Shown here one piece after another: positions 7,940-17,289 of a stretch of DNA of 64,000 nt. The DNA is taken from assembly GCA_016934395.1 (NCBI GenBank), contig JAFGSZ010000049.1, forward strand, positions 1 to 64,000, written 5' to 3'. The DNA is from Bacteroidales bacterium. GTDB taxonomy: Bacteria > Bacteroidota > Bacteroidia > Bacteroidales > UBA10428. A program made the position numbers and the translations under genes. Position 1 is the first letter of the stretch. The number at the start of each line of letters is the position of its first letter. The notes below the pieces were generated by a model. It had not been told where the DNA came from and made no database searches. It worked only from the letters and a program-made list of their open reading frames with translations.

Positions 7940-10423
7940 CTACATTGGATCAACATCGTTGATAACCAACACAGATTTAAACTCCTGCATTGAGAGAAGA
8001 ATGTTAACCTGATCCTGAATAAAAATTTTTATCTGACTAATCGACTTATTCCTGTCGAGTTTTAATAAAATACACTTCTGATACCAGTTTTGTACCCTGC
8101 TAACCAGCGGAAATTCCGGCCCCACTACCCTTTTCCCCAGTTTTGTCCTGAGTTGTCCGGCCAATTGCCCGGATGCCTGGTTTACCACATCCCTGTTTTT
8201 ATGTTTTACAGTCAATTTGATCAGCCGGTTAAAAGGGGGATAAAAAAAAGTTTTTCTTTCAGCCAGTTGTTCCCTGTACATTGAAATAAAATCGTTTTTT
8301 ACAACATGTTGCAGAATACTGTGTCCGGGTTCTGAAGTCTGGATATATACTACACCCCTTCCGGTTTTTCGTCCGGCCCTTCCGCTAACCTGTGCCATAA
8401 GCTGGAAAGCCCTTTCAAAAGAACGGAAATCGGGAAAATTCAGCATGTTGTCGGCATCTAAAATCCCCACGATTTTAACATTATTAAAATCCAGCCCTTT
8501 GGAAACCATTTGTGTTCCGACAAGGATATTTACATTCCCGGTTTCAAATTCAGAAATTATTTGTTCATACGACTTTTTTTTCCGCGTACTGTCAAGGTCC
8601 ATGCGGGCAATTTTAGCCTCAGGAAAAAACAGGGATATTTCATCTTCAATTTTTTCTGTTCCGAATCCCCTGGTCAAAAGATCGGCAGATCCGCAGGCGC
8701 TGCATGTAATAAGGTTTCTCAGGGTAAATCCGCAATAATGGCATACCAGCTGATTCTGATATTTATGGTAAGTAAGGCTCACATCGCAGTGTTTGCATTT
8801 TGGAATCCATCCGCAGGTTTCGCATTGCATGTAGGGTGAAAATCCCCTGCGGTTCTGAAACAGAATAACCTGTTCGTTTTTTTTCAGCGCCTCAGAAATG
8901 CCATCTATCAATGGAGGAGAGAAAAAGGACTTCATTTGTTTTTTTCTCCGGGCTTCTTTAACATCTACAACTCTTATCTCTGGCAATTCCATATCGAGGT
9001 ATCGCTCATTTAATAGAACCCGGGCATATTTACCGTTAGAGGCATTATTGTAAGATTCCAGCGAAGGTGTTGCCGTGCCCAGTAAAACTTTTGCCCCGTG
9101 AAGCCCGGCAAGCACAATGGCAGCATCACGCGCATGATACCGGGGTGCCGGATCGAATTGCTTGTACGTGTTTTCATGTTCTTCATCCACAATAATTAAT
9201 CCCAGGTTTTCGTAAGGAAGAAAAACAGAAGACCGCACCCCAAGAATTACCTCATAGCGATTTGAACCGGAAATTTTTTCCCCCAGTAGATTATACCATA
9301 TTTCAACCCTTTCTGCATCGCTGAATTTTGAGTGATAGACCCCTACTTTTTTTCCGAAAATATGCTGCAGGCGCTGAATAATCTGTGTGGTTAATGCAAT
9401 TTCAGGAAGCAGGTAAAGTACCTGTTTTTTTTGTTTTAGCTGTTCTTCAATTAAATGAATATAAATTTCTGTTTTGCCGCTTGAGGTTATCCCGTGTAAT
9501 AATACAACATCGTGCTTTTCAAATCCCGCAAGAATTTCATGATATGCCTGATGCTGGGATTTGTTTAAAGAAACGGGTGCATTTATATCTCCTGAAGCAG
9601 AAGATAATCGTCCGGTCTCTTTTTCTTCAATAAGAAATACACCTTTTTTTTCGAGTGCCTGCAGGACAGTTGAATTAGCCCCGGCTTTTTTTATCACTTC
9701 AGCAGCTTTAACTTCTCCATACTTTTTCCCGGAAGAATAACCAGCCAACATCATATAACTCAAAACCAGCTCCAGTTGTTTTGGTGCACGTTTTAACTGA
9801 TCGAACAAGGTATTCAAACTTTCATCCGAAGAAATAGAAGCGTGAAGTTTGATATATCGTTCCGTTCGGACAGTATAAGCTTCTTTAAGTTGCTCATTAA
9901 AAAGAATATGCCCTTTTTCATGCAATGATTTTAATACAGGCATTATATCTTTTTTGTCGGTAATCACCGACAGGCTCCGCACATCCATTATGTTTTCTTT
10001 TTCAAGAATATCCAATACCAGTGTTTCCGTTTCATTTAAAAACTCGGTAACCTCTTTTTCCCTGTAAATTACACGGGTTTCACTTTCGAGTTTTAATCCG
10101 GACGGTACGGCTGCTTTAAAAACTTCACCCTGCGTACACATATAGTACCCTGCAATCCATTCCCAGAACGCTAACTGAATACCATTCACAATGGGTTTTT
10201 CATCGAGGACTGATAGAATTTTTTTTGTTTCGTAATCTGCAGGCGCCTTTTGATGAACTTTTTTCACCAGGGCAGCATACAATTTTTTTTTGCCGAATTG
10301 AACGGAAACACGGATTCCCGGAACAATGTTTTTGCTAAAAAGAGTATCCCCAACTTCATAAGTATACAAATTGGGCAAAGGCAGGGGAAGAATTACATCA
10401 ACAAAGTTCCGGGTGTTTTTCAT
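7940..10423 (-). CDS. priA: primosomal protein N' (PriA replication-restart helicase)
   Basis: 3'-to-5' DNA helicase that recognises stalled forks and reloads the replisome. The 827-residue protein has the N-terminal 3'-end-binding region, a Walker A motif (GITSSGKTE), the DEEH box of motif II (IIVDEEHENTYK), the paired zinc-binding cysteines of PriA (CETCGWIPKCKHC and CHYCG, then CSACGS), and helicase motifs MVSKGLDF and QVSGRAGR. It is longer than the enterobacterial protein (about 730 residues), as usual in this phylum. Starts at ATG; a TACATTTG element lies five bases upstream. The sulfatase genes follow on the same strand but are unlikely to be functionally linked. Confidence 0.96.
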   Translation of the reverse strand: MKNTRNFVDVILPLPLPNLYTYEVGDTLFSKNIVPGIRVSVQFGKKKLYAALVKKVHQKAPADYETKKILSVLDEKPIVNGIQLAFWEWIAGYYMCTQGEVFKAAVPSGLKLESETRVIYREKEVTEFLNETETLVLDILEKENIMDVRSLSVITDKKDIMPVLKSLHEKGHILFNEQLKEAYTVRTERYIKLHASISSDESLNTLFDQLKRAPKQLELVLSYMMLAGYSSGKKYGEVKAAEVIKKAGANSTVLQALEKKGVFLIEEKETGRLSSASGDINAPVSLNKSQHQAYHEILAGFEKHDVVLLHGITSSGKTEIYIHLIEEQLKQKKQVLYLLPEIALTTQIIQRLQHIFGKKVGVYHSKFSDAERVEIWYNLLGEKISGSNRYEVILGVRSSVFLPYENLGLIIVDEEHENTYKQFDPAPRYHARDAAIVLAGLHGAKVLLGTATPSLESYNNASNGKYARVLLNERYLDMELPEIRVVDVKEARRKKQMKSFFSPPLIDGISEALKKNEQVILFQNRRGFSPYMQCETCGWIPKCKHCDVSLTYHKYQNQLVCHYCGFTLRNLITCSACGSADLLTRGFGTEKIEDEISLFFPEAKIARMDLDSTRKKKSYEQIISEFETGNVNILVGTQMVSKGLDFNNVKIVGILDADNMLNFPDFRSFERAFQLMAQVSGRAGRKTGRGVVYIQTSEPGHSILQHVVKNDFISMYREQLAERKTFFYPPFNRLIKLTVKHKNRDVVNQASGQLAGQLRTKLGKRVVGPEFPLVSRVQNWYQKCILLKLDRNKSISQIKIFIQDQVNILLSMQEFKSVLVINDVDPM

Positions 10424-10424
10424 G

Positions 10425-10438
10425 ATACAAATGTATCT
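10425..10438 (-). promoter_or_regulatory. palindrome overlapping a -7-like element at priA
   Basis: GATACAAATGTATC is a perfect inverted repeat with 6-base arms. Read on the minus strand it contains TACATTTG (10428-10435), a match to the -7 consensus TAnnTTTG, only five bases from the priA ATG. No TTTG lies at the right distance upstream. If used, the transcript would be almost leaderless; a regulator site is an alternative. Confidence 0.3.
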
Positions 10439-10594
10439 AAAAAACTTTCAGAATTTATGCCGTTATCTATTGATGATAGTTTTTATGCGACTTCTCAGAA
10501 GTGTAAAAATAAATTTTCCTGAGAAATTAATGATGAAATTATTTAGGATGAATTGTAACGATGAAGCTTGATATTACATTTTAACAATAAAAAA

Positions 10595-11569
10595 CTACTG
10601 CAGCATATCCACAATTTTCATCAGGTCCCGGTCGATATCCTTATGTAACTTTACAGTTTTATTAATAGGCACATGTACAATTTCGTTTTGCATAATGCCA
10701 ACCATAATACTTTGCTGGTCATCGAGTAATGCTTCCACGGCAGCCACACCCAGCCGGCTGGCATTTACCCTGTCCACAGCCGAGGGGGATCCTCCCCGTT
10801 GTATATGGCCAAGGATTGTGGTACGAATGTCGAAATCCGGGAATTCTTTTTGAAATCTAGCAGCAATATCAATCGCCCGGCCCTCATCTTCCCCTTCAGC
10901 CACCAGAATAATACTTGATTTAAATTCTTTGCTTCGCTGTACAAGATAAACACGCAATTTATCCAACTGCCCTTTAACTTCGGGTATTAAAATACCTTCG
11001 GCGCCACAAGCGATTCCACTGTGAAGGGCCACAAACCCGGCTTCTTTCCCCATAACCTCTACAAAAAACACCCGGTTAAGTGAACTGGCCGTATCGCGGA
11101 TTTTATCAACAGCGCTTACAATAGTATTCAGCGCAGTATCGTAACCGATGGTATATTCAGTTCCATACAGGTCATTATCAATTGTTCCCGGAATACCAAT
11201 AAAAGGGATATCGTATTCTCGCGACATTAGGGTTGCCCCGGTAAAAGACCCGTCACCTCCAATTACAATAACTCCATTAATATTAAATTTTTTTAGCTGA
11301 TCGTAGGCTTTTTTTCGCCCTTCAGGAGTCCGGAATTCTGCACACCTTGCAGTTTTAAGTATTGTACCGCCTTTCTGAAGAATACCGCTCACGGCCAATG
11401 AATCCAGTTTTACAATGTCTCCTTCTATCATTCCCTGGTATCCTCTTTTAATCCCATACACTTCCATTCCATGATGAATAGCAGTGCGGGTAACGGCACG
11501 AATCGCAGCATTCATACCCGGAGCATCACCCCCTGAAGTTAAAACACCGATCCTTTTTATTGTATCCAT
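10595..11569 (-). CDS. pfkA: ATP-dependent 6-phosphofructokinase
   Basis: Converts fructose 6-phosphate to fructose 1,6-bisphosphate in glycolysis. The 324-residue protein matches bacterial PfkA in length and motifs: TSGGDAPGMN at the N-terminus, GGDGS for nucleotide binding (Gly rather than the second Asp of PPi-dependent enzymes, so ATP is the predicted donor), GTIDND with the catalytic Asp, and LGHIQRGG near the C-terminus. Starts at ATG; the next gene upstream (ispH) ends 77 bases away, so it may have its own promoter. A TATACTTTG sequence at about 11586-11594 on the minus strand is one base too widely spaced to match the consensus. Confidence 0.96.
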   Translation of the reverse strand: MDTIKRIGVLTSGGDAPGMNAAIRAVTRTAIHHGMEVYGIKRGYQGMIEGDIVKLDSLAVSGILQKGGTILKTARCAEFRTPEGRKKAYDQLKKFNINGVIVIGGDGSFTGATLMSREYDIPFIGIPGTIDNDLYGTEYTIGYDTALNTIVSAVDKIRDTASSLNRVFFVEVMGKEAGFVALHSGIACGAEGILIPEVKGQLDKLRVYLVQRSKEFKSSIILVAEGEDEGRAIDIAARFQKEFPDFDIRTTILGHIQRGGSPSAVDRVNASRLGVAAVEALLDDQQSIMVGIMQNEIVHVPINKTVKLHKDIDRDLMKIVDMLQ

Positions 11570-11646
11570 AAAATATATTATTAACTAATTCTACACAAAG
11601 TATATATTATTTCTCCAGATTTGAAAATACTGAAATTGCAGTTTAT

Positions 11647-12528
11647 TCAATCTGATTCTTTTAGCTGCCTGATAAATTCTGCCACTTTGACCATTAACCA
11701 TTGAGGAGTTGAGGTTGCTCCGCAAACACCAATCTTACCGGCATTCTCAAACCAATTTTTTTGAATATCTTCAATATCAGAAACAAAATAACTGTTTGGA
11801 TTCACCAGTTTGCATTCCCCATATAAAAATTTTCCATTTGAACTTTTTTTACCACTTACAAAAATAATAACATCATGGGTGCGACTAAATTCAATCAACC
11901 TTGGAGCCCGGTTAGTAACCTGTCCGCATATGGAATGGGAACATTTAAAAGATTCTGCCTTGCCTCCTGTACTTTCGATTCTGTGTTTTATTTCCGATTC
12001 AATTTGAGCATAAATTTTTTTATCCTGGGTGGTTTGAGAATATAAATGAATGGGGCGGGTATAATCCAGTTTATCCAGATCACCCGGAGATTCGATAATA
12101 ATTGCCAGGTGATTAGCCTGACCTGAAAGCCCTTCTACCTCTGCATGTCCCTTTTTACCGTAAATTACTACCTGCCCGTTGCTGGATTTAATTTCGTTGT
12201 AACTAAGCTCGATCCGGTCCTGCAATTTTAAAACCACAGGACAGGTTCCATCAATTAATTCGATATTATTTCTGTAGGCAGTTCGGTAAGTCTCTGGCGG
12301 CTCACCGTGTGCACGAATCAGCACTTTACAATCGTGAAGTGTATTAAATTTTTCCCTAGAAATGATTTTTAACCCCAGCAAGATTAATCGCTCTACTTCT
12401 TTTTCGTTATGAACAATATCACCAAGGCAATACAGTGTTCCTTCTCCTGAAAGTATCTCCTCAGCCTTTCGAATGGCATTGACCACGCCAAAGCAAAAAC
12501 CTGAATTTTTGTCAATTGTTACTTCCAT
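11647..12528 (-). CDS. ispH: 4-hydroxy-3-methylbut-2-enyl diphosphate reductase
   Basis: Last enzyme of the MEP isoprenoid pathway, an iron-sulfur reductase making IPP and DMAPP. The 293-residue protein has the three cluster-ligand cysteines in GFCFGV (C12), DGTCPVV and HSICGQ, the GHAE motif with the catalytic His and Glu, and a C-terminal CGATSTPQW in place of the GASAP form, which is common in this phylum. It lies 12 bases after cmk, so the two are almost certainly cotranscribed, an arrangement seen in other Bacteroidota. Confidence 0.96.
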   Translation of the reverse strand: MEVTIDKNSGFCFGVVNAIRKAEEILSGEGTLYCLGDIVHNEKEVERLILLGLKIISREKFNTLHDCKVLIRAHGEPPETYRTAYRNNIELIDGTCPVVLKLQDRIELSYNEIKSSNGQVVIYGKKGHAEVEGLSGQANHLAIIIESPGDLDKLDYTRPIHLYSQTTQDKKIYAQIESEIKHRIESTGGKAESFKCSHSICGQVTNRAPRLIEFSRTHDVIIFVSGKKSSNGKFLYGECKLVNPNSYFVSDIEDIQKNWFENAGKIGVCGATSTPQWLMVKVAEFIRQLKESD

Positions 12529-12540
12529 TAACTATGGCGG

Positions 12541-13236
12541 TTAATTTAACTTTTCAAGCAGACGTTCAAACCAGATCATTTGTTCTTCAGGAGACATAAA
12601 AGAATTATCCAGTTCAATGGCATCAACAGCTTTTTTTAAAGGGCTTATTTCACGATGTATATCAAGCCGGTCACGTTCTTCAATGTTTTTCTTAATTTCA
12701 TCATACGAAACCTGTATTCCTTTGGCCAGGAGTTCATCGTAACGCCTTTTTGCCCGGATTCCGGGATTAGCAGTCATAAATATTTTAATTTCAGCATCAG
12801 GAAAAACAACCGAGCCGATATCCCTGCCATCCATAACAATCCCTTTGTTTTTACCAATACTTCGCTGAAGGGAAACCATCTTCTCCCGAACCTCTTTAAT
12901 TTTACTAATAGTACTCACTACATTTGATACTTCAACACTACGAATTTTTTCTTCCACATTTTCCCCGTTTAAACAGGTTTCATAGGTATTGTTTTTTTTA
13001 TTCTTTATAAAAGCTATAGTTATTGTCTTCAGGCTATTTATTAAATCCTTTTCGTGCACTTTACCATTAAGAATTAATTGGTTTTTTATGCAAAATAAAG
13101 CTACGGCCCGATACATAGCGCCACTGTCGATGTACAAATAATCAAGAGAATGTGCAATAGCCTTTGCGAATGTACTTTTCCCGCAAGAAGAAAAACCATC
13201 AACAGCAATCGTTATTTTTTGATCCGGAATTTTCAT
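12541..13236 (-). CDS. cmk: cytidylate kinase
   Basis: Phosphorylates CMP and dCMP with ATP. The 231-residue protein opens with the P-loop DGFSSCGKST, followed by YIDSGAMYRA, a CMP-binding segment, and later GRDIGSVVFPDA and a basic lid region (RAKRRYDEL). Length and order fit CMP kinase. The start is an ATG, 24 bases after a TAACTTTG element. First gene of a cmk-ispH pair; the T9SS gene porQ lies upstream on the same strand at 71 bases. Confidence 0.95.
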   Translation of the reverse strand: MKIPDQKITIAVDGFSSCGKSTFAKAIAHSLDYLYIDSGAMYRAVALFCIKNQLILNGKVHEKDLINSLKTITIAFIKNKKNNTYETCLNGENVEEKIRSVEVSNVVSTISKIKEVREKMVSLQRSIGKNKGIVMDGRDIGSVVFPDAEIKIFMTANPGIRAKRRYDELLAKGIQVSYDEIKKNIEERDRLDIHREISPLKKAVDAIELDNSFMSPEEQMIWFERLLEKLN

Positions 13237-13259
13237 GAATTTTCAGCCGCTTTGCATGC

Positions 13260-13267
13260 CAAAGTTA
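13260..13267 (-). promoter_or_regulatory. -7 element upstream of cmk-ispH
   Basis: Minus-strand TAACTTTG matches TAnnTTTG and ends 23 bases before the cmk ATG. No clear TTTG was found at 19-21 bases further upstream, so this is a half-site call. Confidence 0.45.
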
Positions 13268-13307
13268 CTAATTGTTCGGAGAGTATGTTTAACATCAGAA
13301 AAAAAGC

Positions 13308-14393
13308 CTAAAACTTTTTATTTAGCTCATAAAGATTGGTGCTGATTGAGAAATGGTTGGATGCCCCGGCCAGGTGATAGGTAGCCCTTCCATAGCTGAT
13401 ATGAAATTTTGAAATTTTTAATCCGAATCCCCATGAAAATCCGGCCATGGCTGTTTTTGATTCAATCTTCATTTCCTGGCGCCGTTTGTAATTATAACCA
13501 AAACGCAGCATAAAACTGTTTAATGGAACAAATTCCACTCCTACAATAAAATGCCTTAACAGATTATCAAAAAAAACATCTACCGTATTCTCTTTTACAG
13601 TTTCACCGGTAAATGGGTCAATTTCATCCTCCAAGTCCTTTTCGGTTTTATAAGTAAGATCCCATTTTTCAAGGTTCTGGGCCACAACAGAAAACCTGAA
13701 AGGGGCATATTGTAATTTCTGTGAAATCCCAGCCTGGATCTCAAACGGCAAAGGTTCTCGTTCTCCGTTTTGACAATATGTAGAAAGCTGCATTCCCATA
13801 TTCTTTAACACCAGGGCTGCAGTAAACAATTTTTCAGGATTATGGTATGTAATACCTGCATCTATGGCAATGCCCGTTGATTTATATGCTTCAAGATGGG
13901 AAAATATAGGTTTTACATTTATACCAAAATGTAACAGACTATCAATTTTATGCGAATATATTAAGTTAAATGCATATTCAGCAGCTCTGAACATACCGGT
14001 AATCTCTCCCGAAGAATTCGCTTCGATAAAGGAACCATAATTCAGGTAATGCAGTCCTATTGCAAAATTACCGATACTGTCAAGATCTTTGGCATAAGAT
14101 ACATACCCGTAATTAATCCCGGCAAAATAATTTACATAATTTAACACCAGATTTTTATCCATGGTGGCATTCAGCAATGCCGGGTTATGAAAGGGCATGT
14201 TCAGATCATCATCGTAAATGCTTATACTTTTGCCTCCCAATGCAGCAACCCGTGCTGAATTGGTAAGATTCAGAAAATCATAGGTATTATTTCCTCCTGA
14301 TTGCGAATACACAGATGTGCCACATAAATACAGGATAACTAATCCGTAAAATATTTTAATTCTGAAATTCTGTCCTGCTTTACTAAATATCAT
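13308..14393 (-). CDS. porQ: type IX secretion system protein PorQ
   Basis: Outer-membrane beta-barrel of the PorV/PorQ family associated with the T9SS attachment complex that anchors cargo to the cell surface. Starting at the ATG at 14393 the 361-residue protein has a signal peptide ending around SVYSQ, followed by the PorQ hallmark NSARVAALGGKSISIYDDD and FHNPALLN, then many alternating beta strands and a final aromatic-rich segment ending in Phe, as in outer-membrane barrels. A frame extension to a TTG at 14429 would add 12 residues before the signal and is unlikely. Adjacent to cmk. The T9SS cargo domain on the protein at 31005-33380 agrees with a functional system in this genome. Confidence 0.85.
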   Translation of the reverse strand: MIFSKAGQNFRIKIFYGLVILYLCGTSVYSQSGGNNTYDFLNLTNSARVAALGGKSISIYDDDLNMPFHNPALLNATMDKNLVLNYVNYFAGINYGYVSYAKDLDSIGNFAIGLHYLNYGSFIEANSSGEITGMFRAAEYAFNLIYSHKIDSLLHFGINVKPIFSHLEAYKSTGIAIDAGITYHNPEKLFTAALVLKNMGMQLSTYCQNGEREPLPFEIQAGISQKLQYAPFRFSVVAQNLEKWDLTYKTEKDLEDEIDPFTGETVKENTVDVFFDNLLRHFIVGVEFVPLNSFMLRFGYNYKRRQEMKIESKTAMAGFSWGFGLKISKFHISYGRATYHLAGASNHFSISTNLYELNKKF

Positions 14394-14545
14394 TATTTTC
14401 AGCCATCCGGCAAAGGTGAATATCTTCAAGTTTTTTAAATTTATCGTATCGGTCCGGAATTTAAAAACCCGATTAATAAAAAACGAAGATAGTTAAAATG
14501 TAGTATGCTAAAATGGGGTTGGCTAATTTTTAGAAGTCAGACAAT

Positions 14546-15052
14546 TTATGAATTCTGATAAATTTTTTTTAATCCATCCACAATTTGGTTAACCCCCGGG
14601 CAAATAAAAGTATTTAAATAGGTTTTTTTCAGTACCTGGTAAAATCTTTTTTGGTCTGTATGCGGATACTCCCTGCAAGACTTTGGCCTTTGGTGGTATA
14701 CTAAACAATTATTTTCTGTATCAAGCATCGGACAAGGAGTTTCTTTAAAAACATAATCGTTATCCTCATCAATGGTTACATATTTTTCAACAAATTCGGA
14801 ATACCTGATTTTTAATATGCCGGCTATCCGCTCCATATCAGAGGGATATAAAATGGGGCTAATGGATTTGCAGCAATTGGCACATTGAAGGCAGTCAATC
14901 TTTGAAAATGTTTCATTATGAAGCTTCAACACGACGTTGTCTAAATCCCTCGGTCGCTTATTTTTCAATTTGTCCAGTAGATTTTTATTCACCCGGCTCT
15001 GACTTTCCGCCAATTCTTTATTTCGTCTGAGAACTTCAGGATCTATTAGCAT
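14546..15052 (-). CDS. YkgJ-type cysteine cluster protein
   Basis: 168-residue soluble protein with the zinc- or iron-chelating cysteine cluster of the YkgJ/CxxCxxCC family: CLQCANCC, then a later CPML, a further C in NNCLVY, and CREYPH. The biochemical role of the family is not firmly known; it is often called a putative Fe-S or zinc oxidoreductase. The frame reaches a TTG at 15082, but the ATG at 15052 fits better and gives a 17-base overlap with the upstream transporter gene, which points to translational coupling. Confidence 0.8.
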   Translation of the reverse strand: MLIDPEVLRRNKELAESQSRVNKNLLDKLKNKRPRDLDNVVLKLHNETFSKIDCLQCANCCKSISPILYPSDMERIAGILKIRYSEFVEKYVTIDEDNDYVFKETPCPMLDTENNCLVYHQRPKSCREYPHTDQKRFYQVLKKTYLNTFICPGVNQIVDGLKKIYQNS

Positions 15053-15962
15053 ATCGTGTAATAAATTTTGGGATGAGACCAATATTTTTAGCCTGGGATA
15101 AAAATAAACCGGCTATTACAATACCGATGCCGGACATTTTAAAAATATTCATGTTTTCCCGAAGCACATAAAAAGCAAATAGTGCTGTAAATACAGGTAT
15201 GGTATTGGTAAAAACTGTGGCTTTGGCAACTCCCAGTTGGTTAACTCCGATTGTAAATAGTAAAAATGCTATAGTTGATGCAAAAACAGCCAGCTTCATT
15301 AATGGAATAAGCATCTCTATACTAATAGAGAAAAGATTTATTCCACTAAAATCGGTTAAAATAAATACCGGAAGAAAATAAATGACCCCAAGTGAATTTT
15401 GATAGGTAACTATGGTAAAAGGATTGTATTTCTCAGATAATCGTTTTACCATCACAGTATACCCGATGGCTCCAAAAACAGCTAAAAACATAAGCATCAT
15501 ACCCGCTATTTTTGAGCCACCGTTCGTCGGATCGTTAGACACCACCATAATTACCCCTATAATTGAAATCAAAATCCCCAGGTAATTGCTTTTTGATAAT
15601 TTTTCCTTATAAAAATAATATCCCGCAACAGGAGCAAATAAAGGGATTGTGGCAATGATTATTGAAGCCAGTGAAGATGAAATTATCCGTACACCAAAAC
15701 TTTCGCCCAGAAAATATAAAAAAGGTTCAAAAAATGCCAATAGTAAGAAAGGAAGAATATCTGCTTTCTGAACAGGTTGAAGTTTTCTCATAATAAGCGA
15801 GAAAACTGCAAGCAGTACAGATGAGATTAACAATCGAAAAAAGGCAGTGGAAACCGGATTAAAAAATACATATACTTCTTTGTACCATACAAAACTCAAT
15901 CCCCAAAACGCCATTGCAAATACTACACCCAGATAAATCCAGAAACGGTTTTTCATCAACAT
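15036..15962 (-). CDS. EamA/DMT-superfamily transporter
   Basis: 308-residue inner-membrane protein with about ten hydrophobic helices arranged as two EamA repeats: first from WGLSFVWYKEVYVFFNP, with a conserved PVSTAFFRLL segment, second from the middle, ending GIVIAGLFLSQ. Family members export amino acids, nucleobases or other small metabolites; the substrate cannot be read from sequence. Overlaps the cysteine-cluster gene downstream, so they are probably cotranscribed. A second EamA gene lies at 26955-27851; the two are not close copies. Confidence 0.85.
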   Translation of the reverse strand: MLMKNRFWIYLGVVFAMAFWGLSFVWYKEVYVFFNPVSTAFFRLLISSVLLAVFSLIMRKLQPVQKADILPFLLLAFFEPFLYFLGESFGVRIISSSLASIIIATIPLFAPVAGYYFYKEKLSKSNYLGILISIIGVIMVVSNDPTNGGSKIAGMMLMFLAVFGAIGYTVMVKRLSEKYNPFTIVTYQNSLGVIYFLPVFILTDFSGINLFSISIEMLIPLMKLAVFASTIAFLLFTIGVNQLGVAKATVFTNTIPVFTALFAFYVLRENMNIFKMSGIGIVIAGLFLSQAKNIGLIPKFITRYANRS

Positions 15963-16261
15963 TCAATTATACATTCTGGCGGCAAAATAAACTATTTTCA
16001 TTTAATAATCAGTAATATTAATACGCTTATTTCCAATCCCTCAATTTTTACAATATCTGATTTTACTATTCCATAAATTAAGTTTTTACGATCTATATTA
16101 TTTTTATTTTGATTTAATAAATATTTTCCTTATTTTAATTTTAATTATTTCGCTTTCAGTGTAATAATCTCAATACTTTTTTTTATAACCATCACAACAT
16201 TTTATATAAATAAATGTTATATGGATGGTATTATTATTTAGATTAAAAATTTGTTGGAATC
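15963..16261. other. AT-rich intergenic region upstream of rpoD
   Basis: 299 bases between divergent genes, strongly AT-rich. It must hold promoters for both directions, but I see no convincing TAnnTTTG element in the right place on either strand, and no ORF or stable hairpin. Confidence 0.4.
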
Positions 16262-17122
16262 ATGAGGCAGTTAAAAATAACAAAATCAATTACAAACAGA
16301 AATAGTGATTCATTAGAAAAATACCTTCACGATATTGGTAAAGAAGATCTTATTTCTCCTGAAATGGAAGTTGAATTGGCGCGCAGAATCAAACAGGGTG
16401 ACCAGGAAGCGCTTGAAAAGCTTACAAAAGCAAATCTGCGTTTTGTGGTATCTGTAGCAAAACAATATCAACATCAGGGTTTAAGTTTACCCGATTTAAT
16501 TAATGAAGGCAATCTTGGATTAATAAAAGCGGCAAAGAAGTTTGATGAAACCAAAGGATTCAAATTTATTTCTTATGCTGTTTGGTGGATACGCCAATGT
16601 ATTTTACAAGCCCTGGCAGAACAATCACGAATTGTTCGTTTGCCATTAAATAAAATTGGCGCTCTGAATAAGATAAATAAAGCTTTTTCTCGTTTGGAAC
16701 AGGAACATGAACGTGATCCCTCTCCCAATGAAGTAGCAGAAATTCTGGAACTTCCGGAAGATAAAATCGCCAGCACTCTGGAGCTTTCAGGAAAACATCT
16801 ATCCGTAGATGCTCCCTTTCATGAAGGAGAAGATAATAGTCTTTTGGATATTTTACATAATCCTGAAACTCCGCATACTGATGAAAAACTTATGAGCGAA
16901 TCGCTTAGTCAGGAAATTGAACGTACATTAAATACACTGCCCGAAAAAGAAAGTAATGTAATCCGGTCATTTTACGGAATCGGGAAAAAAGCCATGTCGC
17001 TTGAAGAAATTGGAGATTCTATTGGCATATCGCGTGAAAGAACACGTCAAATTAAAGAGAAAGCGATAAAACATTTACGTCAGCGTACAAAAAATAAATT
17101 ATTACGCACTTATTTAGGCTAA
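16262..17122 (+). CDS. rpoD: primary RNA polymerase sigma factor (RpoD/SigA type)
   Basis: 286-residue sigma-70, the short form that serves as primary sigma in Bacteroidota and recognises TTTG/TAnnTTTG promoters. Region 1.2 ([19 protein letters not shown]), region 2 with [26 protein letters not shown] and the -10 reading helix [11 protein letters not shown], region 3, and region 4.2 ([19 protein letters not shown]) are all complete. The long region 1.1 and non-conserved region of proteobacterial RpoD are missing, as expected. Starts at ATG, monocistronic, with a strong terminator after the stop. Several promoters proposed in this window fit its known specificity. Confidence 0.95.
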   Translation: MRQLKITKSITNRNSDSLEKYLHDIGKEDLISPEMEVELARRIKQGDQEALEKLTKANLRFVVSVAKQYQHQGLSLPDLINEGNLGLIKAAKKFDETKGFKFISYAVWWIRQCILQALAEQSRIVRLPLNKIGALNKINKAFSRLEQEHERDPSPNEVAEILELPEDKIASTLELSGKHLSVDAPFHEGEDNSLLDILHNPETPHTDEKLMSESLSQEIERTLNTLPEKESNVIRSFYGIGKKAMSLEEIGDSIGISRERTRQIKEKAIKHLRQRTKNKLLRTYLG

Positions 17123-17142
17123 AGAGAAAAATTTATAACCTT

Positions 17143-17176
17143 AAAAACCAGCCATATATGAGCTGGTTTTTTTATT
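17143..17176 (+). terminator. rho-independent terminator of rpoD
   Basis: AAAAACCAGC (17143-17152) pairs perfectly with GCTGGTTTTT (17162-17171), loop of nine, followed by a T run. Confidence 0.9.
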
Positions 17177-17289
17177 TTATTTTTTTTTCAGATGATATTA
17201 AACCTCGGCCATTTGTTTTCGTCTAAAAAAGCAAACCACAAAAATTCAGGTTTGAGAGTTACTTAATTCATTAACAAAACAAAAATGCT